From assembly GCA_035550215.1 (NCBI GenBank), contig DASZPM010000015.1, positions 62,001-126,000 on the forward strand: a DNA stretch of 64,000 nt, given 5' to 3'. Position numbers and translations under genes: made by a program. Below the pieces are notes generated by a model, which worked only from the letters and a program-made list of their open reading frames with translations, was not told where the DNA came from and ran no database searches. Source of the DNA: JABDFW01 sp035550215 (lineage in GTDB: Bacteria > Bacteroidota > Bacteroidia > Chitinophagales > Chitinophagaceae). Positions within the stretch are counted from its first letter, which is position 1. Each line of letters opens with the position of its first letter. Shown here one piece after another: positions 41,501-50,774 of the stretch.

Positions 41501-42292
41501 TTAACCTGTTACATACTCCCCTCTCATATAAGTAACCGCATTCCCGGTTATAAGCACCCTGCTATTTTTTAATTCACATTCAAGGTACCCGCCGCGTTTT
41601 GACAATTGCCTGGCGCTTAGATAAGTTTTGCCCAGCCTTTCAGCCCAATAAGGTGTAAGGGCAGTATGTGCCGAGCCTGTAACAGGGTCTTCATCAATTC
41701 CCACCTGTGGCGCAAAAAAACGTGAAACGAAATCTACCTCGTTACCGGGCGCTGTAATAATTACACCGCGGCCACCCGTTTTGGCCAATGCTTTAAAATC
41801 CGGGCATGCGTCTTCTACTTCCTTCTGCATAGGTAACACCACCATGTAATCAAAAGCAGTTTGGTACACAGTATGGCTGTTTACCCCCAGCGCCTGTAAT
41901 AAAGCCGTCGCTTCGCCTTCAAATGGCACAGGTTTATCCAGCGGAAAATCAAGCGTGTAAAACCCATTGTCTTTTTTATACACCTGTAAAACACCACTCA
42001 ACGAGTTAAATGCAATATCCAGCCCCTTATGCCCGAGTTCACTAAAAAATATGTGCGCGCTTGCCAGCGTGGCATGCCCGCACAAGGCAACTTCTGCGCC
42101 CGGTGTAAACCACCGTATGCGGTATTGCCCGCTTTCATTTACTATAAAAGCCGTTTCTGCAAGATTGTTTTCGGCAGCAAGCTTTTGCATTACATCATCG
42201 GGCAGCCATTCTTCCAGCGGGCATACTGCCGCCGGGTTTCCACTGAAAATATTTTCCGCAAAAGCGTCTACCACGTATATGGGCCTTCTCAT
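41501..42292 (-). CDS. PhzF-family isomerase-like protein
   Basis: 263 residues from ATG 42292 (MRRPIYVVDAFAENIFSGNPAAVC). The open frame extends back to 42415, but that part overlaps the upstream hydrolase gene. Family motifs: DAFxxxxFxGNPAAVC, the catalytic Glu in NLAETAFI, WFTPGAEVALCGHATLASAHI and DEDPVTGSAHTAL. PhzF-like enzymes isomerise small acids; the substrate is unknown. It is convergent with the adenosyltransferase gene, 15 nt between stops. Confidence 0.93.
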   Translation of the reverse strand: MRRPIYVVDAFAENIFSGNPAAVCPLEEWLPDDVMQKLAAENNLAETAFIVNESGQYRIRWFTPGAEVALCGHATLASAHIFFSELGHKGLDIAFNSLSGVLQVYKKDNGFYTLDFPLDKPVPFEGEATALLQALGVNSHTVYQTAFDYMVVLPMQKEVEDACPDFKALAKTGGRGVIITAPGNEVDFVSRFFAPQVGIDEDPVTGSAHTALTPYWAERLGKTYLSARQLSKRGGYLECELKNSRVLITGNAVTYMRGEYVTG

Positions 42293-42362
42293 ACAAACCA
42301 ACATTAGGTTATTTGCAAAGTACAAAGCGTTGCGGCAATACCACGCCCATTCATCCTGTTTA

Positions 42363-42902
42363 TTATAATTTATCCAGTTGCTGCAGGTATTGCAGGCCTG
42401 CGTCCCATTCGCCAAAACCGGCTGAAAGGTTTATATGCCCTGCGCTGCCGATGTTCACAAACTCACTACCCCAGCAACCCGCAAAATATTTTGCCCTTTC
42501 CAGGGTAACATAGTAATCATCATTACTGGCAATAACAATAGATGGAAATGGCAGCCTGCTCAGCGCCATTGGCTTAAAGCCGGTTGTACCCGGGGGATAG
42601 GTGTCAGCTTCAGTATCACTCGGGGCAACAAGTAACGCGCCCTTAATGATGCGGTTATATTTTTTTGCCCATGCCGCCACAGTAGTATTGGCAAGGCTAT
42701 GCGCTATAAGTATAACATTTTGCAAATCATATTTGCCTAAAGTCTCGTCAATAGTGCTTATCCATTCGTCACAAACGGGGTTATCCCAATCCCGCTGCTC
42801 AATGCGTGTAAAACCATAACTGTTTTGCCATAATGTTTGCCAGTGCCCTTCGCCTGAATTATTAAGGCCGGGCAGAATAAAAATTTGAGCGGTAAACTCC
42901 AT
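42363..42902 (-). CDS. RBBP9/YdeN-family alpha/beta hydrolase
   Basis: 179 residues. The family opening FILPGLNNSGEGHWQTLWQ, nucleophile elbow LIAHSLANTTVAAW, the acid region IVIASNDDYYV and the final His in SAGHINLSAGFGEWDAGL. Serine hydrolases of unknown natural substrate. It lies upstream of phzF in the same direction, 70 nt apart. Confidence 0.92.
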   Translation of the reverse strand: MEFTAQIFILPGLNNSGEGHWQTLWQNSYGFTRIEQRDWDNPVCDEWISTIDETLGKYDLQNVILIAHSLANTTVAAWAKKYNRIIKGALLVAPSDTEADTYPPGTTGFKPMALSRLPFPSIVIASNDDYYVTLERAKYFAGCWGSEFVNIGSAGHINLSAGFGEWDAGLQYLQQLDKL

Positions 42903-43068
42903 AAACGCCGTATAATTTCAGGCAATTTAATAACAAATGGAATAAAGCCCCGCTGTTTATCCACTCAATTTCCCGCCTTGTCTACTCAATATGGTATTAT
43001 GCAGCCACAGTTTGTAGTATTGCATTCAATACACATAACTTTTATCTTTAAAGCTGTTTTAAGTTGCC

Positions 43069-44076
43069 GTGCGCATAAAATCAACATATTTTATAGCAGG
43101 TATTCACATAATTACCTGGACGTTGTTTTTTATAATTGCGGGTGTCATCTTCAGTGATATAAAAATAACTACAGGCCTTCCTGCAAATTATTTTCTCTAT
43201 ACAAACATTTATCATGTGGCGTTGTTTTATTTTAACGCCTATATTGTTTTTCCTAAACTTGCTACTGCTAAAAAATGGCCGCTTTATATACTGTCAGTAC
43301 CGGCCATGCTTGCGTTTTCCTATTATATCAAGATATTTTTTTTACAGCTTACTGACCCATCGTTCCAGGTAACTTCACTTAACCATCGTATCATATTTTT
43401 TCCGCCGGTGCCATTTATTATCGCGGGTATAATTTTACAGGTTATTTTACGCAGGTTGCATGCCGACAAACTGCAAAAGGAACAACAGGCAGCGCGCCTT
43501 GCCAGTGAATTAAAATTTTTACGCAACCAGGTTAGCCCACATTTTTTATTTAACACCATGACCAACATGGTTTCTTTGGCGAGACAGAAATCTGACCTGC
43601 TGGAGCCATCGTTAATAAAACTATCGGAGTTATTGAGATATATGCTGTATGAGCCGGGCGAGGAGACATTTAATGTTGGCAATGAAATTGCGTATCTTAA
43701 AAACTATATTGAGCTGCAGCAACTGCGTTTTGGGGATGATGTGGAAATACGGTTGCAGGTAGATGCCGATGAACAGACCTGCCTTATGGAGCCGATGTTG
43801 TTAATACCATTCGTGGAAAACGCCTTTAAACATGGTATAGGTATGGTGCATAAGCCGTACATACATATTGCTGTTTCAGTGAAGGAACAACAACTTTTGT
43901 TTAGTGTTATTAACAGTTATAGCCGGCAAAATAATTCCAAAGACAGGAATTCCGGCATTGGCCTTCAAAATGTAAAAAACAGGCTGCAATTACTTTACCC
44001 GGGTAAATATTCTCTGCGTATTAAAGACATCGGCAATATTTTTAAGGCAGAATTAAAACTTACTCTTACATGCTGA
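43069..44076 (+). CDS. LytS-type sensor histidine kinase (second pair)
   Basis: 335 residues from a GTG at 43069. Four membrane helices in residues 8-130, then NQVSPHFLFNTMTNMVSLARQK with the phospho-His, and the ATPase part LLIPFVENAFKHGIG and NSGIGLQNVKNRLQLLYPG. It pairs with the LytTR gene that overlaps its end by 7 nt. The signal is not evident. Confidence 0.94.
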   Translation: MRIKSTYFIAGIHIITWTLFFIIAGVIFSDIKITTGLPANYFLYTNIYHVALFYFNAYIVFPKLATAKKWPLYILSVPAMLAFSYYIKIFFLQLTDPSFQVTSLNHRIIFFPPVPFIIAGIILQVILRRLHADKLQKEQQAARLASELKFLRNQVSPHFLFNTMTNMVSLARQKSDLLEPSLIKLSELLRYMLYEPGEETFNVGNEIAYLKNYIELQQLRFGDDVEIRLQVDADEQTCLMEPMLLIPFVENAFKHGIGMVHKPYIHIAVSVKEQQLLFSVINSYSRQNNSKDRNSGIGLQNVKNRLQLLYPGKYSLRIKDIGNIFKAELKLTLTC

Positions 44077-44771
44077 ATTGTATTGCGGTAGATGACGAAA
44101 AACTGGTACTTGATTTACTGGTTGACAATATTCAAAAAATCCCTTTTTTGCATTTGGCAGCCCGTTGCAAAAATGCAATGGAGGCGGCGGATGTATTACA
44201 CAAAGAAAAAATAGACCTTGTTTTTTTAGACATACAGATGCCGGGCCTGAACGGGTTGCAATTTGTACAGTCATTGCAGCACACGCCTATGGTTATTTTT
44301 GTTACTGCTTATAAGCAATACGCTTTTGACGCATTTGATTTAAACGTGGTGGATTATTTATTAAAACCGGTGTCGTTCGAAAGATTTTTAAAAGCCTGCA
44401 ACAGGGCTAATGAATTGTACAATTTACAACAAGGTCAGTCTGGCCAGCAAGATAAGGCCAATTATTTTTTTGTGTATGTTGAATATAATCTCGTCAAAAT
44501 ATCTATCCCTGATATTTTGTACATAGAAGGGATGAAAGATTACATCAAAATCTTCCTGGCTTCGTCAGCACGCCCTGTTATAACAAAGATGAGTATGAAG
44601 GCGATTGAAGAAAAACTTCATTCTTTTCGGTTTATTCGTTCGCATAAATCATATATAGTAGCTGCTGACAAAATAATCTCCATTAAACGTGATTTAATTG
44701 TTATTGGCGATACAGAACTGCCCTTAAGCGAAAACTATAAGCCTAACCTGGAAAAAATGCTTCCACGCTGA
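44070..44771 (+). CDS. LytTR-family response regulator (second pair)
   Basis: 233 residues. Receiver with AVDDEKL, phospho-Asp in LVFLDIQMPGLNG, FVTAYKQYAFDAF and LLKPVSF; LytTR DNA-binding domain with LVKISIPDILYIEGMKDYIKIFL and FRFIRSHKSYIVAADKI. Starts inside the kinase gene. A MITE-like element begins 7 nt after its stop codon. Confidence 0.95.
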   Translation: MLNCIAVDDEKLVLDLLVDNIQKIPFLHLAARCKNAMEAADVLHKEKIDLVFLDIQMPGLNGLQFVQSLQHTPMVIFVTAYKQYAFDAFDLNVVDYLLKPVSFERFLKACNRANELYNLQQGQSGQQDKANYFFVYVEYNLVKISIPDILYIEGMKDYIKIFLASSARPVITKMSMKAIEEKLHSFRFIRSHKSYIVAADKIISIKRDLIVIGDTELPLSENYKPNLEKMLPR

Positions 44772-44777
44772 TCAGCT

Positions 44778-45032
44778 TAATTAACGTGAGTTCGGGATAA
44801 GATAATGTTTCGCTACGGTATACCCCAAGGGATTAAAGCTTTGTAGAGAAAGTGATGGCGCCTCTTTTTACCGCGCCGTAGGTGCGGAACGCTGAGAGTT
44901 TTGCTCCGCCGGAGCAATAATTGCCAGGTAATTTTACATTTCTACAAAGCTTTTACTTCTACGGAGTAAAGCAAAACAACTTGAGTTTACAAATTAAACA
45001 ATCGCTCACTTATCCCGAACTCACGTTAATTA
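44778..45032. mobile_element. 255-bp MITE-like element with 24-bp terminal inverted repeats
   Basis: Perfect 24-bp inverted ends at 44778-44801 and 45009-45032, each containing ACGTGAGTTCGGGATAAG in its own orientation. Inside is a second inverted pair, AAAGCTTTGTAGA with TCTACAAAGCTTT, and the palindrome GCTCCGCCGGAGC. No transposase gene. TTAA occurs twice in tandem at the left end and TTAATTA at the right, so a TTA or TTAA target duplication is possible. It lies between the LytTR gene and a membrane-protein gene; the rest of 44772-45123 has no gene. Confidence 0.8.
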
Positions 45033-45123
45033 CCACGTTCGTCTACGCATACGGGTATTTGCTATACACAGCAATTTGCTTATGACAAGGCAATTATATT
45101 TTAGCCGTATTAAAGCAAAAAAA

Positions 45124-45807
45124 ATGAACACAACGGTATCTTCTGCCTATCGCGGGCCTTCAACCGGGGCCCTGGGTATAGTGGCAACCGCCCTTTTTGC
45201 GGCAAGCCTGGTAATATCAGCAATTATGACGCATGGCACACCAATACCAACACTATACACGCCTGTTGAAGATGCAAAAAATTATTACCTGCAGTTTGCC
45301 GGTATAATTAAGTTTAACACTATGCTGCAGTTTGCTTCGGCAGTGCCATTAGGCATATTCACGGCAGCCATCACTAATAAATTACAATTTCATGGCGCAA
45401 GGGTAGCCGGCGTTAATATTGCAACCTTCGGGGGTTATGCCGCTGCTATGTTCATTGCAATTTCTGCATTGGCAGGCTGGGTATTAACCTATCCCGGTAT
45501 GGCTAACGATACCATGCTGCTGCGTGGCTTTCAGCTATTTCAATTTATTACCGGTGGTGTTGCGCACGTAGTTGCGCTCGGTCTTTTACTCGCGGGTGTA
45601 TCTATACCTTCAGCATTTATGAAACTGGTACCCAAATGGCTTGTTTGGCTGGGAATGACAGCGGCCGTTTTTGGTGAGTTGTCAACACTGGGCATGTTCT
45701 TTCCTTTTGCTTATTTCTTTATTCCCCTGGCGCGCTTCCCGGCTTTTGTATGGCTGATTGGTACGGGTTTCAGCATGCCATCAAAAAGAAAAGATATGCC
45801 GGCATAA
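45124..45807 (+). CDS. Multi-pass membrane protein, unknown function
   Basis: 227 residues from ATG 45124 (MNTTVSSAYRGPSTGALG); an upstream in-frame start at 45076 adds a basic, non-conserved-looking stretch. About six hydrophobic helices (ALGIVATALFAASLVISAI, MLQFASAVPLGIFTAAI, GGYAAAMFIAISALAGWVL, GGVAHVVALGLLLAGV, WLVWLGMTAAVFGELSTLGM). Resembles DUF4386-like membrane proteins only in general shape. Function unknown. Confidence 0.7.
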   Translation: MNTTVSSAYRGPSTGALGIVATALFAASLVISAIMTHGTPIPTLYTPVEDAKNYYLQFAGIIKFNTMLQFASAVPLGIFTAAITNKLQFHGARVAGVNIATFGGYAAAMFIAISALAGWVLTYPGMANDTMLLRGFQLFQFITGGVAHVVALGLLLAGVSIPSAFMKLVPKWLVWLGMTAAVFGELSTLGMFFPFAYFFIPLARFPAFVWLIGTGFSMPSKRKDMPA

Positions 45808-45813
45808 TAATAT

Positions 45814-45845
45814 AAAAACAGCGGCACACAAATGCCGCTGTTTTT
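45814..45845. terminator. Two-way intrinsic terminator
   Basis: AAAAACAGCGGCA (45814-45826) and TGCCGCTGTTTTT (45833-45845) pair perfectly around a 6-nt loop, giving a T run on both strands between convergent genes. Confidence 0.9.
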
Positions 45846-45867
45846 ATATTTATCCTCTTTTAAAATA

Positions 45868-48800
45868 CTAATCCCTGTTCTCTGCTTTTGGCGTAGCAGG
45901 GGCTGTAAACCCTTTCTTCATTAGTTCTTTTATTTCTGTTATCGCGCGTTCCAGTTGAGGGTCAATCCCTTTTGCCATCGCGCCTAAATCTTCATCCACT
46001 ACAATATCAGGGTCAACGCCATGCCCTTCTTTAAACCATGTACCGTCAGGGTTATACATACGGAAAGAAGGCGCGGTAATAGTACCATTATCAATAAAAG
46101 AAGGCACGCCGCTTATACCTATTAAACCGCCCCAGGTTCTTTTACCAATCAGCGGGCCTAACCCTTTTTTACGGAAGAAATCAGGAAAGGCGTCGCCGCC
46201 GGAGCCGCTCCAGCCATTTATCAGCATAACTTTGGGGCCAAAATGTGCGTAAGGAGGCCAGGGCCAGGGGCTGCCATCGCGTATGGCCCAAAACGCTAGC
46301 GGTGTACGGTTAAGCATTTCAATAAACCTGTCGGGTATTTGGCCGCCACTGTTAAAACGTTCATCTATCACAAGCGCCTTTTTATCCCATTGAGCGTTAA
46401 ACTGCCGCATCAGTTCGTCCTGTCCGTCAATACCGGTGCTGGGTACATATATATACCCTACCTGGTTATTGGTCTCATCAGCAACACGTTTACGGTTGCC
46501 TTCCACCCATGCCAGGTAACGCAGCCTGCTTTCATCACTCATGGTTTGTACCACTACTTTTTTAGCGCCTGTAAATGACGGCGTTGAGTTATACGTTAAT
46601 TCAACCGTTTTATTTGCAAGGCCTTCAAAAGCTGCAAAAGGCTCTTCAGTAGTGGTAATTGGCGTTCCGTTCACTGCAAGAATGTAATCGCCTTCTTTTA
46701 TATCAACACCCGGCATATCAAGCGGGCTGCGTACTTCCGCATCCCAGGTTGCACCACGCACAATCTTTTTTATTTTATAGTAGTCACCGTCTGCCTGCCA
46801 GTCAATGCCCAAATAGCCAACCCTGTCGCTGCTTTTGCCATTCTCTTCATCGCCGCCGCCTTTATAGGTGTGTGATGAGTTTAGCTCACCTAACATTTCA
46901 CCAAGCACAAAATTTACTTCATCACGCGTCATGGCGCCTTCCAGCATTTTTAAATAGCGGTTTTTAATTTTCACCCAATCAACGCCATGCATATTGGCAT
47001 CATAAAAATAATCCCGTTCAATACGCCATGCGTCAAGATAAATCTGCCGCCATTCCTGTACCGGGTCAACCATCATCTGCATTTCATTTATACGCAGCGG
47101 CTTGGTTATTTTTTGCCCTTCCTGCGGGGATATTACGGCATACACAGGGCCTTTCTGCACCACCATTTTTTTGCCGTCTGCTGAAAGTATATAACCATCA
47201 ACATCTTCCATAATGGTTTTATCCTCCAGCTTATCCATATCATAATATTTCAAATCAGATGATCCGCTCTGGGCAGCGCCTGTATTATCATATTTCTGGT
47301 AAATAAGCTTGCCTTTAACCGCGCTCAAAGTGCTGTAATTGCCGGGCTTTAATGGAAGCAACACCAACCTTGATTCAAAACCATCAAAGTCAATATTCAC
47401 ATCTGTATCATTGCCTTTTTTTGCAGAAGCAGCACTGTCTTTTTTTGCTTTTGATTTATCACCGGCTTTTGCCGCGTCATCTTCTTTTACCGCAACCGTA
47501 TCATTTTTCGGGTTTAAAGGCGACGGGGTGTCACTTGTAAGGCTTACTACCGCGAGTTGTTTTGAATTAGCGTAGATGAACGAATTATCTATATCGCTGT
47601 AATAAGGCTGAAATGCCTGCGTAGTTATAAGGTATAAATATTTTCCGCCGGGGTCAAACACGGGATTTATACAATCATAAAAGCCATTAGTTACCTGTTG
47701 AGTCTTTTTATTTTTGGTGTCGAAAATAAAAATAGCGTTATGATAATTGTTCAGGTCGCGGCTGTAAGTAAGCCACCTGCTGTCAGGCGACCAACTGCAC
47801 GAAAACCCTTCAAGGTTTCCGTGTGACCAGCGTAACGCTCTATCAACATCTGTTGTTTCGCCGGTAGCAGCATCCACTATCTTAATACGCATTGCCTTGT
47901 CAATAAAAGCAAGCTTTTTACCGTCGGGCGACCAAAATAAATTGTACCTGAAACCCGCGCCGTAAGAAGTTATTTTTTTGGGGGGAGAAGTACTGCCGGG
48001 CTCTTCAATGTACAACTCATATTCCCCTGACTGGTCGCTCCAGTAAGCAATAGATTTACCATCGGGAGACCATGCAGGATAGCGCTCTGCAGCGCCGGAA
48101 GTCCTGGTTAAATCTTCAACAAAACCTTTTTCTGCCGGCAGCGAAAAAATATCGCCGCGCGCTTCCATCAGTACCCGGTTACCATCCGGGCTTATGGCTA
48201 CGTGCTGAATATATTCCGTTGCTGAAACCCTCCTGGGTTTAAGCGTTGACTTATCTGTTACAACATTTACCGTAACCTCTTTTACCTGCCCGTTACCCAA
48301 CTGGTACAGGTACAATTTGCCACCATTTTCAAACACAATATCACCAGGCCCCATGGAAGGATAATGAATATCATATTCTTTAAAAGTGGTAAGCTGCTCA
48401 AGCGCTTTTGTTTTGGTATTATAACGCCAAAGGTTCATTTTTACTTCAGGCCCCCTGTCTGAAAGGAAATAAATATAATCTCCGTTCCACATGGGGAATT
48501 CTTCACCCGGGTCGTTTGGCGCGGTGATATTTTGATCTGTTTGTGTTTGAAAATTGAATATGTGAATATCCGCCTTCCATCCGCCGCGGTACCTCTTCCA
48601 GTTACGCGCCGCCTGGCTTTCAAATACCAATGCCATTTCTTTGCCATCAGGCGAGTAAGACCCGAATTCCGCATAGGGAAAGGGTAGCTTTTCGTCTGCG
48701 CCACCGGCTGCAGCAACAGTGTAAAACTGGTTAAACCTGTTTCTGCCGCTTTCGCGAAGTGAAGCAAACAAAACGCGCTTGCCATCGGGTGTCCAGTCAA

Positions 48801-49134
48801 CCACACGGTCAGGGTAACCATGTTCAGTTATCCTCAAAGGCACACCGCCGGTGGAAGGTATAACGTACACATCTTCGTTACCATCGTAATTTCCTGTAAA
48901 AGCAATACTCTTTCCGTCGGGAGAGAATTTAGGAAAACTTTCAACACCGGGTGGGGAACTTAATTTTTCAGCAGTGCCGCCTTCTTTTGGAATAATCCAG
49001 ATGTCGTTGGCATAAGTAAACACAATTTGTGTTTGAGAAACATCGGGATAACGAAAAAGGCCTGCGTCAATTTGGGCATAGGTTTGTTGTAAAACAAATA
49101 AACTGCAACCCAGTAATGCGGTTATTTTTCTCAT
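45868..49134 (-). CDS. Tricorn-like S41 protease
   Basis: 1088 residues with a signal peptide (MRKITALLGCSLFVLQQTYAQ). The N-terminal 550 residues are WD40/PD40-type beta-propeller repeats (FPKFSPDGKSIAFTG, VDWTPDGKRVLFAS, YPAWSPDGKSIAYWS). Then a low-complexity Lys/Ala linker, a C1 region with GELNSSHTYKGGG (catalytic His), a PDZ domain (YLGIDWQADGDYYKIKKIV), and the C-terminal S41 domain with GWSGSGGDAFPDFF (Ser about 975) and KEGHGVDPDI. Unlike archaeal Tricorn it is exported, so it probably degrades peptides in the periplasm. Confidence 0.95.
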   Translation of the reverse strand: MRKITALLGCSLFVLQQTYAQIDAGLFRYPDVSQTQIVFTYANDIWIIPKEGGTAEKLSSPPGVESFPKFSPDGKSIAFTGNYDGNEDVYVIPSTGGVPLRITEHGYPDRVVDWTPDGKRVLFASLRESGRNRFNQFYTVAAAGGADEKLPFPYAEFGSYSPDGKEMALVFESQAARNWKRYRGGWKADIHIFNFQTQTDQNITAPNDPGEEFPMWNGDYIYFLSDRGPEVKMNLWRYNTKTKALEQLTTFKEYDIHYPSMGPGDIVFENGGKLYLYQLGNGQVKEVTVNVVTDKSTLKPRRVSATEYIQHVAISPDGNRVLMEARGDIFSLPAEKGFVEDLTRTSGAAERYPAWSPDGKSIAYWSDQSGEYELYIEEPGSTSPPKKITSYGAGFRYNLFWSPDGKKLAFIDKAMRIKIVDAATGETTDVDRALRWSHGNLEGFSCSWSPDSRWLTYSRDLNNYHNAIFIFDTKNKKTQQVTNGFYDCINPVFDPGGKYLYLITTQAFQPYYSDIDNSFIYANSKQLAVVSLTSDTPSPLNPKNDTVAVKEDDAAKAGDKSKAKKDSAASAKKGNDTDVNIDFDGFESRLVLLPLKPGNYSTLSAVKGKLIYQKYDNTGAAQSGSSDLKYYDMDKLEDKTIMEDVDGYILSADGKKMVVQKGPVYAVISPQEGQKITKPLRINEMQMMVDPVQEWRQIYLDAWRIERDYFYDANMHGVDWVKIKNRYLKMLEGAMTRDEVNFVLGEMLGELNSSHTYKGGGDEENGKSSDRVGYLGIDWQADGDYYKIKKIVRGATWDAEVRSPLDMPGVDIKEGDYILAVNGTPITTTEEPFAAFEGLANKTVELTYNSTPSFTGAKKVVVQTMSDESRLRYLAWVEGNRKRVADETNNQVGYIYVPSTGIDGQDELMRQFNAQWDKKALVIDERFNSGGQIPDRFIEMLNRTPLAFWAIRDGSPWPWPPYAHFGPKVMLINGWSGSGGDAFPDFFRKKGLGPLIGKRTWGGLIGISGVPSFIDNGTITAPSFRMYNPDGTWFKEGHGVDPDIVVDEDLGAMAKGIDPQLERAITEIKELMKKGFTAPATPKAENRD

Positions 49135-49366
49135 ACAGTGTGGCTTTAAGATATTTTACAGAAGAACCTGCAATATAAACAATACACACTATTTTAAGCC
49201 AGGCTAAGTAAACCGCCCATGTAATGAGGTATGAATTTTATAAAATTTATATACGCTGAGATGCCTTCGGAGAATGTTACGCTAATATCGCTTACAAAAG
49301 AGCGACTGTTTTGTATGATTATTTAAAGCCATTACAAAAGTTTAAGACAAATTGCGCTAACGCCAG

Positions 49367-50686
49367 CTACAATTTTTCCAGCATCTCAACCACTCCTTCG
49401 CGTTTCAGGATAAGATAACCAAGGCGGTCATTGCTTATACCTTCCTTCAATTGATAGCTGAACAGCAACTGGCCGTTGCTTACTTCTGTTTCAAAATAAC
49501 GGAACTGGATATTGGAAAACCTTTTAAGGTTCTCCCCAATTTCATATAAATGCGTGGAGAGTATAAATAAAACATTTTTCATTTTAAGCAACCCTTCAAT
49601 TACAGCAGTGCTGCACTTCATGGCATCCTGCACATTAGTGCCTTTAAACAATTCATCAATTAAAATAAGCCATTTCTTTCCATCACTTATTTTTTCAATC
49701 GTTTTCCGTATCCGCTGCACTTCGTTAAAAAAATAGCTTTCGCCCTGTATAATATTATCTTCAACCTGTATGTTACTCAGCAGGCCGTCAAAATAGCTTA
49801 AGGTGAATGTTTTTGCAGGCACGCCCATGCCAATATGCGCCAGGTAAACTGCTACGCCCGCCGCCTTAATAAACGTGCTCTTGCCTGCCATGTTAGCGCC
49901 GGTGAGAAATAAAAAATTTTCCCGTTTTTCCAGGGCAAGATCGTAAGCTACGGGCACCTTTAACAGCGGGTGCCATAATCCTGTAGCTGACAGTGTGGCA
50001 TCCTCCTCATCTGCAAGGGATGGAAAAATGTAATTGTAATTAATACACGCTGTAGCTATGCTGTAATAGGCATCAAGCTGGCTATAGGTTTCAATCAAAT
50101 CAAAACAATCTTCCTTAAAACGCCTGCGAAAGAAAAACCCGCGTTGCAAAATATCCTGCTGCGAAATATTTTTCGGGTCACCGGTTTGCAACACTTCCAC
50201 TATTTCAGGTTTGTTCAGCATCATCTTTATCCTGTCAACCAATACCTGCAGGTTAGGCGGGTTAGATGCATCATCCAACACCTGCACAAGCAGGTTCAGG
50301 CCTTTCACAAACTCGGCAAAATGCTGTACTGAATACCTTACCAGTGCAAAATCCGGTCCGTGCAATACTTTATAAGTGGCGGCATTAATCGCATTAGCAT
50401 GATGCGGCATTTCATCAATGGGTGAATCGTAAAACCTTTCCAGCACCATTATAGTACCGTTTGTTATGGTTTTAGGCCATTGCGCATGTATGTTTATGAT
50501 GCGTTTTATAAGCCGCTGTGTATTGCCTATTTCCTTAATGCTTTTAAGAGGCTTGCCGAGCAGGTACTTAAGCCATTCGCGCCCACCAACGGTACCCGTA
50601 AAATCAAGATGATGAAGAATAGAATTTTCTTCACTGTGTGCAAATATCGCAAGGTCGTTAAGCGTGGTTTTATCTACCTGCATCAA
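49367..50686 (-). CDS. Short MutS-like ATPase without mismatch-recognition domain
   Basis: 439 residues. It starts with a lever-like helical region and ends in the MutS ATPase: Walker A FLTGANMAGKSTFIKAAG near residue 265, VEDNIIQGESYFFNEVQRI, Walker B ILIDELFKGTN and LSTHLYEIGE. The N-terminal mismatch-binding and connector domains of MutS1 are missing (about 850 residues in MutS1), so a role in mismatch repair is doubtful. Similar short MutS homologues are common in Bacteroidota. Function unknown. Confidence 0.88.
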   Translation of the reverse strand: MMQVDKTTLNDLAIFAHSEENSILHHLDFTGTVGGREWLKYLLGKPLKSIKEIGNTQRLIKRIINIHAQWPKTITNGTIMVLERFYDSPIDEMPHHANAINAATYKVLHGPDFALVRYSVQHFAEFVKGLNLLVQVLDDASNPPNLQVLVDRIKMMLNKPEIVEVLQTGDPKNISQQDILQRGFFFRRRFKEDCFDLIETYSQLDAYYSIATACINYNYIFPSLADEEDATLSATGLWHPLLKVPVAYDLALEKRENFLFLTGANMAGKSTFIKAAGVAVYLAHIGMGVPAKTFTLSYFDGLLSNIQVEDNIIQGESYFFNEVQRIRKTIEKISDGKKWLILIDELFKGTNVQDAMKCSTAVIEGLLKMKNVLFILSTHLYEIGENLKRFSNIQFRYFETEVSNGQLLFSYQLKEGISNDRLGYLILKREGVVEMLEKL

Positions 50687-50774
50687 AAAAGTTTAATTGT
50701 TCCAACGTGCACAAATTCATAGGGCTTTTGTACCGAATTAATACTGCCGGCAACTTACAATGCCATTAATAGTT

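Noticed and set aside
42293..42415. Longer N-terminus of the PhzF-like protein
   Set aside because: It would overlap the 3' part of the RBBP9-like gene; the family start is MRRPIYVVDAFAENIF at 42292.
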